Shown: positions 1-7,114, counted from the first letter of the stretch. The stretch: DNA of 7,906 nt from Candidatus Scatomorpha stercoravium (GCA_018716005.1 DVKN01000254.1:1-7906), one strand, 5' to 3'. Made by a program: numbers and translations. Notes: generated by a model not told the origin, from the sequence alone.

Positions 1-1143
1 CTCGGCGCTGTTCTCGCCGATGTGCGGTGCCTTGCGCGCCGGGCGATCCTCCTCACTTACGGCGGAGAAATCGGCGAAGTAAGCGCACTGCTTGTTGCTG
101 ACGGCGTCGGTGCCATCCCATTCGGGATACATGGGGAAGTTGTTCCACCAACCCATGCGGTTGTACTCCTCGTCGGTCCAAACCTCGGCGGCGGTCATGA
201 CGGGGCAGGTGGGCACGCCGGCCTTCTCCATCATGTCGTAGGCCTCGCGAGTATCCTCAAAGGTCATGAGCCAATCGGTGACGGTCTCCTCGACGAAGGT
301 GTGGTTCGCCTTGCGGCTGGGCAGATCCTTCGTGCGCTCGTCGGTCTTGAGATCCTCGCGGCCCATGCAGTCGCACAGCGGATTCCATGTGCTGGGCGAC
401 ACGGCGGCGATGACCATGCTCATGGTCTTGCCCGTGTAGATACCGTAGGGGCTCATGTTAGCGTTGTGGTTGCCGCTGCGGCCCTGGACATGGCCCGCAC
501 CGTTGAGGTTCTGGAGCGTGGCGTTGAGGTGGATAAGGTTGCGCAGCAGGCTGACGTCGATGAACTGGCCTTCGCCGGTCTTCTCGCGGCCTATAAGAGC
601 CAGCATGGTGGCGGCAAAAGCGGCCTCGGCGCCGGTGGTGTCGCCGATTACGGAGCCGATGCGGGTCGGAGGCCCGTCCTTCTCGCCGGTCTGCTCGTTG
701 AGGCCGCTCATAGCCACGGCGCAGATATCATAGGCCGGCTTGTTCATATACTTGCTGGGCTTGCAGCCGAAAGCTGTGAGGCTGGTATAGATTATCTTGG
801 GATTTACGGCCTTGCAGTCCTCATAGCCAAGCCCGAACTTCTCCATGACGCCGGGACGGTAGCTCTCGAGTATTACGTCGTACTCGGGCAGGACGCTCTT
901 TATAAGGGCGATGCCCTCAGGGTCCTTGAGGTCTATCTCGACGGCGCGCTTGCCGCGATCCTTGCCGCAGGAGAAGGTGCTCATACCGTTGATGTAGTAC
1001 GCGAAGCTGCGTCCAGCTTCGCCCCCGGGGGGCTCTATCTTGACGACGTCCGCGCCGTAGTCGGCAAAGTAAGCGCCGATTATCGGGCCGGCGGCGTTCA
1101 TAGTGAAATCGAGAACCTTGATGCCCTCAAGCATTTTAGCCAT
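1..1143 (-). CDS. CaiB/BaiF family III CoA-transferase, copy 1 (3' end cut by window)
   Basis: Family III transferases move CoA from an acyl-CoA donor to a free carboxylate through an aspartyl-CoA thioester, acting in the cytosol. The frame is open from an ATG at 1143 to the window edge (381 codons). The second copy suggests about 24 residues are missing. The N-terminus MLEGIKVLDF, the block GAYFADYGADVVKIEPPGG (residues 23-41), RPGVMEKFGLGYED near residues 96-109, and FIDVSLLRN with the presumed catalytic Asp196 are all family hallmarks. The start is fixed by AGGAGG eight bases upstream. It is the last gene visible in the operon, 37 nt after copy 2, and is about three-quarters identical to copy 2 by eye, so the pair arose by duplication. 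Because the frame leaves the window without a stop, an open-strand search easily misses it. The family assignment is firm; the acid it acts on is unknown. Confidence 0.93.
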   Translation of the reverse strand, partial: MAKMLEGIKVLDFTMNAAGPIIGAYFADYGADVVKIEPPGGEAGRSFAYYINGMSTFSCGKDRGKRAVEIDLKDPEGIALIKSVLPEYDVILESYRPGVMEKFGLGYEDCKAVNPKIIYTSLTAFGCKPSKYMNKPAYDICAVAMSGLNEQTGEKDGPPTRIGSVIGDTTGAEAAFAATMLALIGREKTGEGQFIDVSLLRNLIHLNATLQNLNGAGHVQGRSGNHNANMSPYGIYTGKTMSMVIAAVSPSTWNPLCDCMGREDLKTDERTKDLPSRKANHTFVEETVTDWLMTFEDTREAYDMMEKAGVPTCPVMTAAEVWTDEEYNRMGWWNNFPMYPEWDGTDAVSNKQCAYFADFSAVSEEDRPARKAPHIGENSAE

Positions 1144-1180
1144 GTTGTTTTCCTCCTTTTAAACTTGCTTTACCGCCGGA

Positions 1181-2398
1181 TCAGACCTTGGAGCCCCACC
1201 TGGTGAGCATCTCGCGGGCCTTCTCCTCGCTGACGCCCCACTGGGTCAGGATTTCCATGTTGTTCTCGCCCACGCGCGGCGCGATGTTGTAGGGGCGGTC
1301 CTCCTCGCTGACGGCAGAGAAGTCGGCGAAGAACGGGCAGTGGCGGTTGGTAGCTATGCCGCCCTTATCCCACTCGGGAGAATACATCGGGAAATCGTGC
1401 CACCAGCCGAGGCGGTGATACTCCTCGTTCTCCCAAACCTCCTGTGCGGTCATGACCTCGCAGACGGGGACGCCGGCGTCCTCGAGCAGCTTGTAGGCCT
1501 CCTTGGTGTCGTCGAAGGTCATGAGCCATTCGGTAATGGTGTCCTCGACAAACTTGTGATTCTCCTTGCGGGAGGGCAGATCCTTCGTGCGCGGGTCGGT
1601 CTTGAGGTCCTCACGGCCCATGCAGTCGCACAGCGGGTTCCAGGTGCTCGGGGACACGGCGGCGATGACCATTGAGGCGGTCTTGCCGGTGTAGATGCCG
1701 TAGGGGCTCATATTGGCGTTGTGGTTGCCGGAGCGGTTCTGGACATGGCCCTTCTTGTTCATAAGCGAGAGGGTGGCGTTATTGAGGTGTATCATGTTGC
1801 GCAGCAGGCTCATGTCTATGAACTGGCCCTCGCCGGTTCTCATGTGATGCCAGATGGCCAGCAGCGCGGAGCAGAACATGGCCTCGGCGCCGCACATATC
1901 GCCGATAACTGAGCCCATACGGGTGGGTCCGCCATCGGGGAAGCCGGTCTGGTCGTTGAGGCCGCTCATGGCCACGGCGCAGATGTCGTAAGCCGGCTTG
2001 AACTCATACTTGCTGGGCTTGCAGCCGAAGGCGGTGAGGCTGCAATAGATGATGTCGGGCTTTATCGCCTTGAGGTCCTCGTAGCCGAGCCCCAGCTTTT
2101 CCATCGCGCCCGGCTTGAAGCTCTGCAGGACGACGTCGTACTCGGGAAGAATCTTCTTGATGAGGGCAATGGCCTCGGGATCCTTGAGGTTCATCTCTAT
2201 GGACTTCTTGCCGCGGTCCTTGCCGCAGGCGTAAGTGCTCATGCCGCCCACATAGTAGGCAAAACGGCGGCCGGCTTCGCCCCCGGGGGGCTCTATTTTA
2301 ACTACCTCGGCACCGTAGTCGGCGAAGTAGGCGCCGACAATGGGGCCGGCAGCGTTGATGGTGAAGTCGAGGACCTTGATGCCTTCGAGCATTTTCAT
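1181..2398 (-). CDS. CaiB/BaiF family III CoA-transferase, copy 2
   Basis: This is a complete 405-residue protein, a normal length for CaiB/BaiF transferases, which exchange CoA between carboxylic acids. Residues 3-40 carry the N-terminal Rossmann-like block (MLEGIKVLDF, then AYFADYGAEVVKIEPPGG). FIDMSLLRN around residues 193-201 contains the presumed nucleophile Asp195. RSGNHNANMSPYGIYTGKT and the long W-rich C-terminal part are shared almost exactly with copy 1 downstream. The start ATG has AGGAGG nine bases upstream; a second ATG two codons later is possible but further from the site. It lies 20 nt after the third transferase and 37 nt before copy 1, so all three are probably translated from one message. 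In a cai-like scheme it would pass CoA from a reduced product acyl-CoA to incoming substrate, avoiding ATP cost. Whether copies 1 and 2 form a heteromer or differ in substrate cannot be told here. Confidence 0.95.
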   Translation of the reverse strand: MKMLEGIKVLDFTINAAGPIVGAYFADYGAEVVKIEPPGGEAGRRFAYYVGGMSTYACGKDRGKKSIEMNLKDPEAIALIKKILPEYDVVLQSFKPGAMEKLGLGYEDLKAIKPDIIYCSLTAFGCKPSKYEFKPAYDICAVAMSGLNDQTGFPDGGPTRMGSVIGDMCGAEAMFCSALLAIWHHMRTGEGQFIDMSLLRNMIHLNNATLSLMNKKGHVQNRSGNHNANMSPYGIYTGKTASMVIAAVSPSTWNPLCDCMGREDLKTDPRTKDLPSRKENHKFVEDTITEWLMTFDDTKEAYKLLEDAGVPVCEVMTAQEVWENEEYHRLGWWHDFPMYSPEWDKGGIATNRHCPFFADFSAVSEEDRPYNIAPRVGENNMEILTQWGVSEEKAREMLTRWGSKV

Positions 2399-2418
2399 AA
2401 ATTGCTTCCTCCTTAGTT

Positions 2419-3600
2419 TCAGATTATCCCATCTTCAGCAAATTTGGCTATTTCCTCGTCGGTGTAGCCTATCTTGCCGAGATATTCTGCGTTGTGCTCG
2501 CCCTTTCTGGGCGGGAAGAGCTCGCGCCGCGCCGGGGTGCGCGAGAGCTTGACGGCGGAGCCTATCTGCTTGACCTTTCCATACTGGCCCCGGGGGTCAT
2601 CCATCTCGAAGAGCATATCCCGGTGCAGCACCTGCTCGTCGGCGAAGACCTCGTCCACGCCCAGCACAGGCGCCCAGCAGCAGTCGCAGTCCCTGAGCGT
2701 CTCGCACCACTCGTCGCGGGTCTTTGTCTTGAATAGCGCGCGCAGGTATTCGAACATCTCGGGCTGCCTCTCCGTGTCGCGCTGCCATGCCTTGAACTCC
2801 TCGCGGCCAATCAGGTCGCAGAAGTTGGTCCACAGATGGGGCTCCACGGCGGCGATGGAGATGTACTTGCCGTCAGCGGTCTCATAGACCTCGTAGCAGG
2901 CGTTGCGTCCGATAAGCATGGCGCTTCCTGCCTTGGGGGCCACACCCGTGACAAAATAGTCGCTGGCGAGGATGGGCAGCCAGGAGACGGCGCCGTCAAG
3001 CATGGAGGTGTCTACATACTGGCCCACGCCGCTCTTCTGCGCGCCCATGACAGCCAGCAGTATGCCGATTGTAGCATAGAGCGCGCCGCCGCCGATGTCC
3101 GCTATCTGGACGCCGGGAATTGTCGGGGCCTGCCCCTGGCGCGCGGTTAGGCCAAGTATTCCGGCATAGCTGATGTAGTTGAGGTCGTGGCCGGAAAGGG
3201 TCTTGTACGGCCCGTCCTGCCCATAGCCGGAAAGGGAGCAGTAGACAACCTTGGGGTTTATCCTGCTTATCGTCTCGTAGTCGACGCCGAGGCGCTTTAC
3301 TACGCCGGGGCGGTACTGCTCTATTATTACGTCGGCGTCGGCCGCCAGCTTGTAGAATATCTCGCGTCCTGCGTCGCTCTTGAGGTTTAGGGTAACGCTC
3401 TTTTTATTGCGGTTGACCTGGAAGAACACCCCGCCCGTGTCGCCCAGCAGCGGTTTGCTGCCGCGGAAGAGGTCGCCGCCCTTGGGGGATTCGACCTTAA
3501 TTACCTCCGCGCCGAAATCGGCCAGAATCATAGTGCAGTAAGGGCCGGGAAGCATGGTGCTCAGGTCAAGGACTTTTATACCTTCCAGCGGAAGTGACAT
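2419..3600 (-). CDS. CaiB/BaiF family III CoA-transferase, divergent copy 3
   Basis: The protein is 393 residues from the ATG at 3600. A TTG at 3621 would add seven residues but lies inside the hairpin and before the ribosome binding site, so it is rejected. Family signatures are PLEGIKVLDLSTMLPGPY at the N-terminus, LADFGAEVIKVESPKGGD, YRPGVVKRLGVDYE near residue 100, CSLSGYGQDGPY, and GQYVDTSMLDG with the presumed catalytic Asp197. It is clearly more distant from copies 1 and 2 than they are from each other, and it lacks their NHNANMSPYGIYTG and double-W regions. It resembles the mainstream CaiB/formyl-CoA-transferase-like group, which acts on many acids (carnitine derivatives, bile acids, succinate derivatives). 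It sits 59 nt after the acyl-CoA dehydrogenase, with a hairpin in the gap, and 20 nt before copy 2. The specific acyl donor and acceptor are unknown. Confidence 0.94.
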   Translation of the reverse strand: MSLPLEGIKVLDLSTMLPGPYCTMILADFGAEVIKVESPKGGDLFRGSKPLLGDTGGVFFQVNRNKKSVTLNLKSDAGREIFYKLAADADVIIEQYRPGVVKRLGVDYETISRINPKVVYCSLSGYGQDGPYKTLSGHDLNYISYAGILGLTARQGQAPTIPGVQIADIGGGALYATIGILLAVMGAQKSGVGQYVDTSMLDGAVSWLPILASDYFVTGVAPKAGSAMLIGRNACYEVYETADGKYISIAAVEPHLWTNFCDLIGREEFKAWQRDTERQPEMFEYLRALFKTKTRDEWCETLRDCDCCWAPVLGVDEVFADEQVLHRDMLFEMDDPRGQYGKVKQIGSAVKLSRTPARRELFPPRKGEHNAEYLGKIGYTDEEIAKFAEDGII

Positions 3601-3605
3601 GGTAT

Positions 3606-3613
3606 CCCTCCTT
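3606..3613 (-). promoter_or_regulatory. Ribosome binding site that fixes the start of transferase copy 3
   Basis: On the minus strand AAGGAGGG lies five bases before the ATG at 3600. This decides the start in favour of MSLPLEGIKVL over the in-frame TTG at 3621, which would place the Shine-Dalgarno sequence inside the coding region. Confidence 0.8.
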
Positions 3614-3620
3614 CTCGTCA

Positions 3621-3644
3621 AGGGGCTCCCGTCGGGGAGCCCCT
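3621..3644 (-). promoter_or_regulatory. Intercistronic GC-rich hairpin
   Basis: The arms AGGGGCTCCC and GGGAGCCCCT form a perfect 10-bp stem, eight of the ten pairs G-C, around a 4-base loop. It begins 15 bases after the stop codon of the acyl-CoA dehydrogenase and ends about eight bases before the ribosome binding site of transferase copy 3. No run of U follows on the minus strand (the next bases are TGACGAG), so it is not a textbook intrinsic terminator. It could be a partial terminator, an RNA-processing or 3'-stabilising element, or a structure that tunes translation of the transferase genes. The structure is read directly; the role is inference. Confidence 0.6.
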
Positions 3645-3659
3645 GAAGACGCGGCTTAC

Positions 3660-4841
3660 TTATTTCTTCCTGCGGGCGCCGAGGCCAAGGCTCTTGGCGA
3701 CGATGCCGAGCTGCACCTCGCTGGTGCCTGCCATCAGGCGGTAGTGGCGGGTATCCACGTACTGGCGGGCTATGGCGTTATCGCGGATGATGCCCTCGCC
3801 GCCCCAAATCTGCACGCCGATATCGGAAATCTTGTAGGCGAGCTCAGCGGTAGCATACTTGGCGATAGAGACCTGGGTATTGACACTCTGGGTACCGTTC
3901 ATGAAGAGCAGGGTGAGGTGTTCGACGTAGCTGCGGGCCTGATCGAGCTCCACGGCGCACTGAGCGAGCGTGTACTGCCAATGCTGGTAATCGCCCAGCG
4001 GCTTACCAGCGACAAGGCGCTCCTGCGCGCGCTGCATGGCGAGCTGGAAGGCGTATTCGGCCATGCCGAGGGTGCCCCAGGCGCTCATCAGGCGTTCCTT
4101 CTCGAGGTGCTTCATGAGGATGTAGAAGCCGCCGTTCTCATCGCCGAGCAGGTTCTCCTTCGGGACAACAACGTTCGTGAAGGTGTATTCGGCAGTGTCC
4201 TGGCTGCGCAGGCCTATCTTGTTGAGGAGCTTGCGCTCGAAGCCGGGTGCGTTGGTGGGGACGATAATGAGGCTGATGCCCTTGTGCGGCTTCTCGGCGT
4301 TGGGGTCGGTGCGGCAGGCGACAATGGCATAGTCGGAGACGAGGCCGTTGGAGATGTATGTCTTTCCGCCGTTAATGACGTAGTGGTCGCCCTCGAGGAC
4401 GGCGCTGGTCTCAATGTGAGCGAGGTCGGAGCCATGCTCCTTCTCGGTCATGCAGATAGCGATGCAGATGTCGCCGGAGGCAACCTTGGGCAGGTAGAAC
4501 TCCTTCTGCGCATCGGTGCCGTGATGGTAGATGTAGGGCGCTACAGTGTCGCTGCTCAGGCGGGTGAGGACTCCGTTGAGGCCGCGCTTGCTGAGCTCTT
4601 CGCCATAGATGATGGTATAGAGCAGGTCCTTCTCCTGGCCGCCGTACTTCTTGTCCAGCCAGAGGCAGCCATAGCCGTGGTCGCCGAACTTTTTGAATAC
4701 CTCATGGGGGACGCCGCAGGCCTTCTCCCACTCGAGATAGTGCGGCACTATTTCCTCGTCGAGGAACTTGCCAAACTCGGCGCGCCACTTCTCGTGCTCT
4801 TCGGTGAAGGGAAGCAGGCTCTTGGTCTCGAGATTATACAT
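3660..4841 (-). CDS. Acyl-CoA dehydrogenase (FAD-dependent, IVD/CaiA-like active site)
   Basis: This 393-residue protein has the usual length for the family, which oxidises acyl-CoA to 2-enoyl-CoA or, in CaiA-type enzymes, reduces it, exchanging electrons with an electron-transfer flavoprotein. The N-terminal helical domain covers about residues 1-125. The flavin/substrate loop ICMTEKEHGSDL (129-140) corresponds to the usual TEPxAGSD. The beta domain with GGKTYISNG and IGLRSQDTAEYTFTNVVVP runs to about 230, followed by the C-terminal helices with GGEGIIRD (347-354) and MAGTSEVQLG (370-379). The MCAD-type base (Glu in EGTSE) is Ala371 here, while Glu249 in EKERL aligns with the alternative base of isovaleryl-CoA dehydrogenase. 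The start ATG has GGAGA seven bases upstream. The gene lies 51 nt after the crotonase. No etfAB is seen in the window, so the electron partner must be encoded elsewhere. Direction and substrate are open. Confidence 0.95.
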   Translation of the reverse strand: MYNLETKSLLPFTEEHEKWRAEFGKFLDEEIVPHYLEWEKACGVPHEVFKKFGDHGYGCLWLDKKYGGQEKDLLYTIIYGEELSKRGLNGVLTRLSSDTVAPYIYHHGTDAQKEFYLPKVASGDICIAICMTEKEHGSDLAHIETSAVLEGDHYVINGGKTYISNGLVSDYAIVACRTDPNAEKPHKGISLIIVPTNAPGFERKLLNKIGLRSQDTAEYTFTNVVVPKENLLGDENGGFYILMKHLEKERLMSAWGTLGMAEYAFQLAMQRAQERLVAGKPLGDYQHWQYTLAQCAVELDQARSYVEHLTLLFMNGTQSVNTQVSIAKYATAELAYKISDIGVQIWGGEGIIRDNAIARQYVDTRHYRLMAGTSEVQLGIVAKSLGLGARRKK

Positions 4842-4892
4842 TTCGTTCTCTCCTTTGCTTTATGATAATTTATGGTATCTCCGTTTTCTCTC

Positions 4893-5675
4893 TCAGCAGC
4901 ATGTCCCGTCCCTGAGCTGACGGTTTATTGCCTTCACCAGCTGCTGGCTCCGGTTTTCAATTCGTATCGCATCGTCGAGAGACGCGACGCCGTCTATGAT
5001 GTTCAGAAGTTCCTTACTGTACCTGATCGCGTGAGGCGTATAGGAGGCGAGGAGCTTTGCGCGCTCGAGCGCGGCGGCGTCCATCTCGGACTTTTCCGCG
5101 AAGCATTCGCTGGCGAACCCGAGGCGCATGGCCTCTTTGGCCTCCATGTACCTGCCCGTGAGCAGAATGTCCCGCGCCGCGCCGGAGCCGATGAGCCGCG
5201 GCAGCATCCAGCTGCTGCCGCAATCGCCGCAGGACATACTCATCTTCAGCAGCGGCGCCGAGAACTTCACGTCCTCCGTTATGAGCCGGATATCGCTTGC
5301 CATGGCGAGGAAAAAGCCCCCGCCGACGGCGTAGCCGTGGCATTCGCAGATGAAGACCTGCGCCGCCTCGCGCACGAGACGGATTATCTCGCGCAGATCC
5401 TCCTGCACCTGATATGAGAGCTCCACGTTGTCACGGTCGGACTCCGAGGCGAACATTCCACGGAAATCCGCGCCTGTTGAAAATGCCCTTTCCCCCTCTC
5501 CGCGCAGTATAACCGCGCGGAGATTTTTTTCGCCCTGAAGCGAATGGAGAAAATCCAGCAGCTCGTCGAGCACCTCCCGCGACCAGGAGTTGAGCTTGGC
5601 GGGGCGGTTGAAGCTCATCACCGCCGCCCCGTCAAACGGACGCGAGACTATGAGGTTTTTGTAGGCCCCGCTCAT
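4893..5675 (-). CDS. Crotonase-superfamily protein (enoyl-CoA hydratase/isomerase-like), atypical active site
   Basis: The 260-residue length is normal for a single-domain crotonase, a cytosolic CoA-thioester enzyme. FNRPAKLNSW (22-31), FSTGADFRGM (65-74, first oxyanion-hole segment) and HGYAVGGGFFLAMASDIRL (113-131, second segment) place it firmly in the superfamily. DILLTGRYMEAKEAMRLGFA (169-188) completes the fold signature. The two catalytic glutamates of mitochondrial enoyl-CoA hydratase (Glu144 and Glu164) align by eye with Phe122 and Leu142, so simple hydratase chemistry is doubtful. Asp151 in the GDCGSS segment lies where related crotonases carry an acidic catalytic residue and may take over. 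Hydratase, isomerase, racemase and dehalogenase-like reactions are all possible. The start follows the permease stop by one base with only a weak GGTG upstream, which suggests translational coupling to the permease. Confidence 0.9.
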   Translation of the reverse strand: MSGAYKNLIVSRPFDGAAVMSFNRPAKLNSWSREVLDELLDFLHSLQGEKNLRAVILRGEGERAFSTGADFRGMFASESDRDNVELSYQVQEDLREIIRLVREAAQVFICECHGYAVGGGFFLAMASDIRLITEDVKFSAPLLKMSMSCGDCGSSWMLPRLIGSGAARDILLTGRYMEAKEAMRLGFASECFAEKSEMDAAALERAKLLASYTPHAIRYSKELLNIIDGVASLDDAIRIENRSQQLVKAINRQLRDGTCC

Positions 5676-5676
5676 A

Positions 5677-7068
5677 TCACACCATGCCGAGAGCCTGCCA
5701 GAGAGGCACGGAGCAGGTCATGGCGATGAGGTTGATAACGCAGTAGACGTAGGAGCCCTTCTGGGCGGTGGAGTAGTCCAGGGCGCGGTTGGCCATGGAG
5801 ATAAGGCCGGTCGTTGCGGGGTTGGTGTAGGAGGTGTTCCAGTAGGTGCCGGAGACCCAGCTCACGAAGACGAGCACGAACATATCGATGCCGTAGGTGG
5901 GCAGCAGGGGTCCGAAGATGGCCACCATGATGGCCATGGAGCAGCTCTGGGAGACAACAACGTAACGCAGGGCGTAGGTCAGGATGACGAGGCAGGGCAC
6001 GAAGACGTAGGGGCTGCTGAGGATGGGGCTCAGCACGGGGCCCAGGATGGCCGCGATCCAGTCGCTGACGCCGAGAGTGGGCATGAAGTTGGCGATGGAG
6101 AGCACGCCGCCGACAAAGAGGGTGATGGTCCACATGGCCTTGGAGCCGACCTCGGGCGCGGTGATGAGGCCGCAGGCGATGAAGCAGATGTCCGCGAAGA
6201 GGGCGACCATACCGGCGTCGATGCCGTGGAAGCTCTGCGTGAGCCAGAGGATGAGAGCGACGGCGACTATGACGATGCCCTGCTTCTCCTTGACGGTCAG
6301 CTTGCCGAGGGCCTTATACTGCTCCTTGATGAATTCGACGTTGCCGGCCTTTTCAGTGGCGGGCTTGCAGAAGAAGCGAGCGAAGATGTAGACGAGAACT
6401 ATGCAGACGACGTACCAGACGCAGGCAAGGGTAATCCAGCGGCCCCAGGTGATGGAGTAGCCGACGAAGCCGAGCATGAGGGCGACGTAGACGGAACCGG
6501 AAACGAAGGCCATGCCCAGCTGGTTGGTGCCCATGAAGTTGGCAAACCAGATGCCGAGAGCCTGCTTGGAGTTCTTCTCAATACCGACGGCCTCGCAGAC
6601 CTGGTTGATAACGGGGGCCATCATGGAGCTCTTGGCAGAGGAACTGGGGATTATCGGAGTGGTGACGACGCCGGCGAGCATCATAGCGGTCACCTGCCCG
6701 GCGTAGGTGCCGGGGAACTTGGTAAGTATCCAGAGTGCGAGGCGCTTCATGATGCCGGAGTTGTTGACGCCGATACTCATGATGAAGACGCCGATGCACA
6801 GCCACACCGTGCTGGTAGCAAACTGACTGGTGACGGTTGCCACGGTGCCGACCTTGGTCGCGCACAGCAGCACCATTGCGGCGATGACGGCGGCCCAGTC
6901 AGGCAGAGCGCGGGAGATCATCGCGACGAGCATAAAGGCGAAGCAGCCCAGATAAGTCCAGGCCTGGCGGCTCATCATCTCAGTCTCCGGCGGCAGCAGC
7001 GCTATGGCCGCCATGACCGCGAAGGAGATGACAACCCCTATGATTGTCCTCTTGTACGCTTTACTCAT
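5677..7068 (-). CDS. DASS/SLC13-like anion permease
   Basis: This 463-residue integral membrane protein has about 11 to 13 hydrophobic segments (for example 8-27, 36-52, 57-72, 87-103, 123-141, 210-231, 264-280, 286-303, 353-372, 376-392, 440-458). It probably imports an organic anion, often a di- or tricarboxylate, with sodium or by exchange. Family-like features are a Ser-rich re-entrant segment PSSSAKSSMMAPV (141-153) and its second-half counterpart SQSCSMAIMVAIFGP (374-388), placed like the two SNT motifs. LFVGGVLSIANFMPTLGVSDW (317-337) is typical of DASS carriers. Both SNT motifs are degenerate, so ion coupling or substrate may differ from the citrate and succinate carriers. The start ATG has GGAG nine bases upstream, and the gene follows the ligase by 46 nt. 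In context it likely brings in the acid that the neighbouring enzymes activate. Closest family member and substrate are uncertain. Confidence 0.85.
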   Translation of the reverse strand: MSKAYKRTIIGVVISFAVMAAIALLPPETEMMSRQAWTYLGCFAFMLVAMISRALPDWAAVIAAMVLLCATKVGTVATVTSQFATSTVWLCIGVFIMSIGVNNSGIMKRLALWILTKFPGTYAGQVTAMMLAGVVTTPIIPSSSAKSSMMAPVINQVCEAVGIEKNSKQALGIWFANFMGTNQLGMAFVSGSVYVALMLGFVGYSITWGRWITLACVWYVVCIVLVYIFARFFCKPATEKAGNVEFIKEQYKALGKLTVKEKQGIVIVAVALILWLTQSFHGIDAGMVALFADICFIACGLITAPEVGSKAMWTITLFVGGVLSIANFMPTLGVSDWIAAILGPVLSPILSSPYVFVPCLVILTYALRYVVVSQSCSMAIMVAIFGPLLPTYGIDMFVLVFVSWVSGTYWNTSYTNPATTGLISMANRALDYSTAQKGSYVYCVINLIAMTCSVPLWQALGMV

Positions 7069-7114
7069 TGTTTTACGCTCCTTTTCCTTTACCTTTTTCT
7101 ATGCTATTGCCGGC

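Larger units (their letters stand above)
1..2398 (-). repeat. Tandem gene duplication (transferase copies 1 and 2)
   Basis: Two direct copies lie about 1255 bases apart. The proteins are roughly three-quarters identical by eye over the visible length, and some DNA blocks are nearly identical: 361-417 and 1616-1672 differ at 4 of 57 positions. The small indels preserve the frame in both copies, and both retain the catalytic Asp, which points to selection on both copies and not to a recent neutral duplication. Confidence 0.8.

Noticed and set aside
22..1206. Long open frame of 394 codons on the plus strand
   Set aside because: It lies exactly antisense to transferase copy 1, which has clear family motifs and a strong ribosome binding site. 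The Gly/Ala/Val/Leu/Asp-rich translation is what GC-rich codon bias produces on the opposite strand.
3621..3644. Intrinsic transcription terminator
   Set aside because: The stem is strong, but no T-tract follows on the transcribed strand and a ribosome binding site and gene come directly after it. It is kept only as a hairpin of unknown role.
3594..4865. Open frame of 423 codons on the plus strand, longer than the real gene opposite it
   Set aside because: It is antisense to the acyl-CoA dehydrogenase. No family motif is visible and the composition is low-complexity Ala/Val/Leu/Gly/Glu, so it is a codon-bias shadow.
4842..4892. AT-rich spacer as an internal promoter
   Set aside because: The stretch has CATAAA-like repeats, but no paired -35 and -10 elements at proper spacing were seen.
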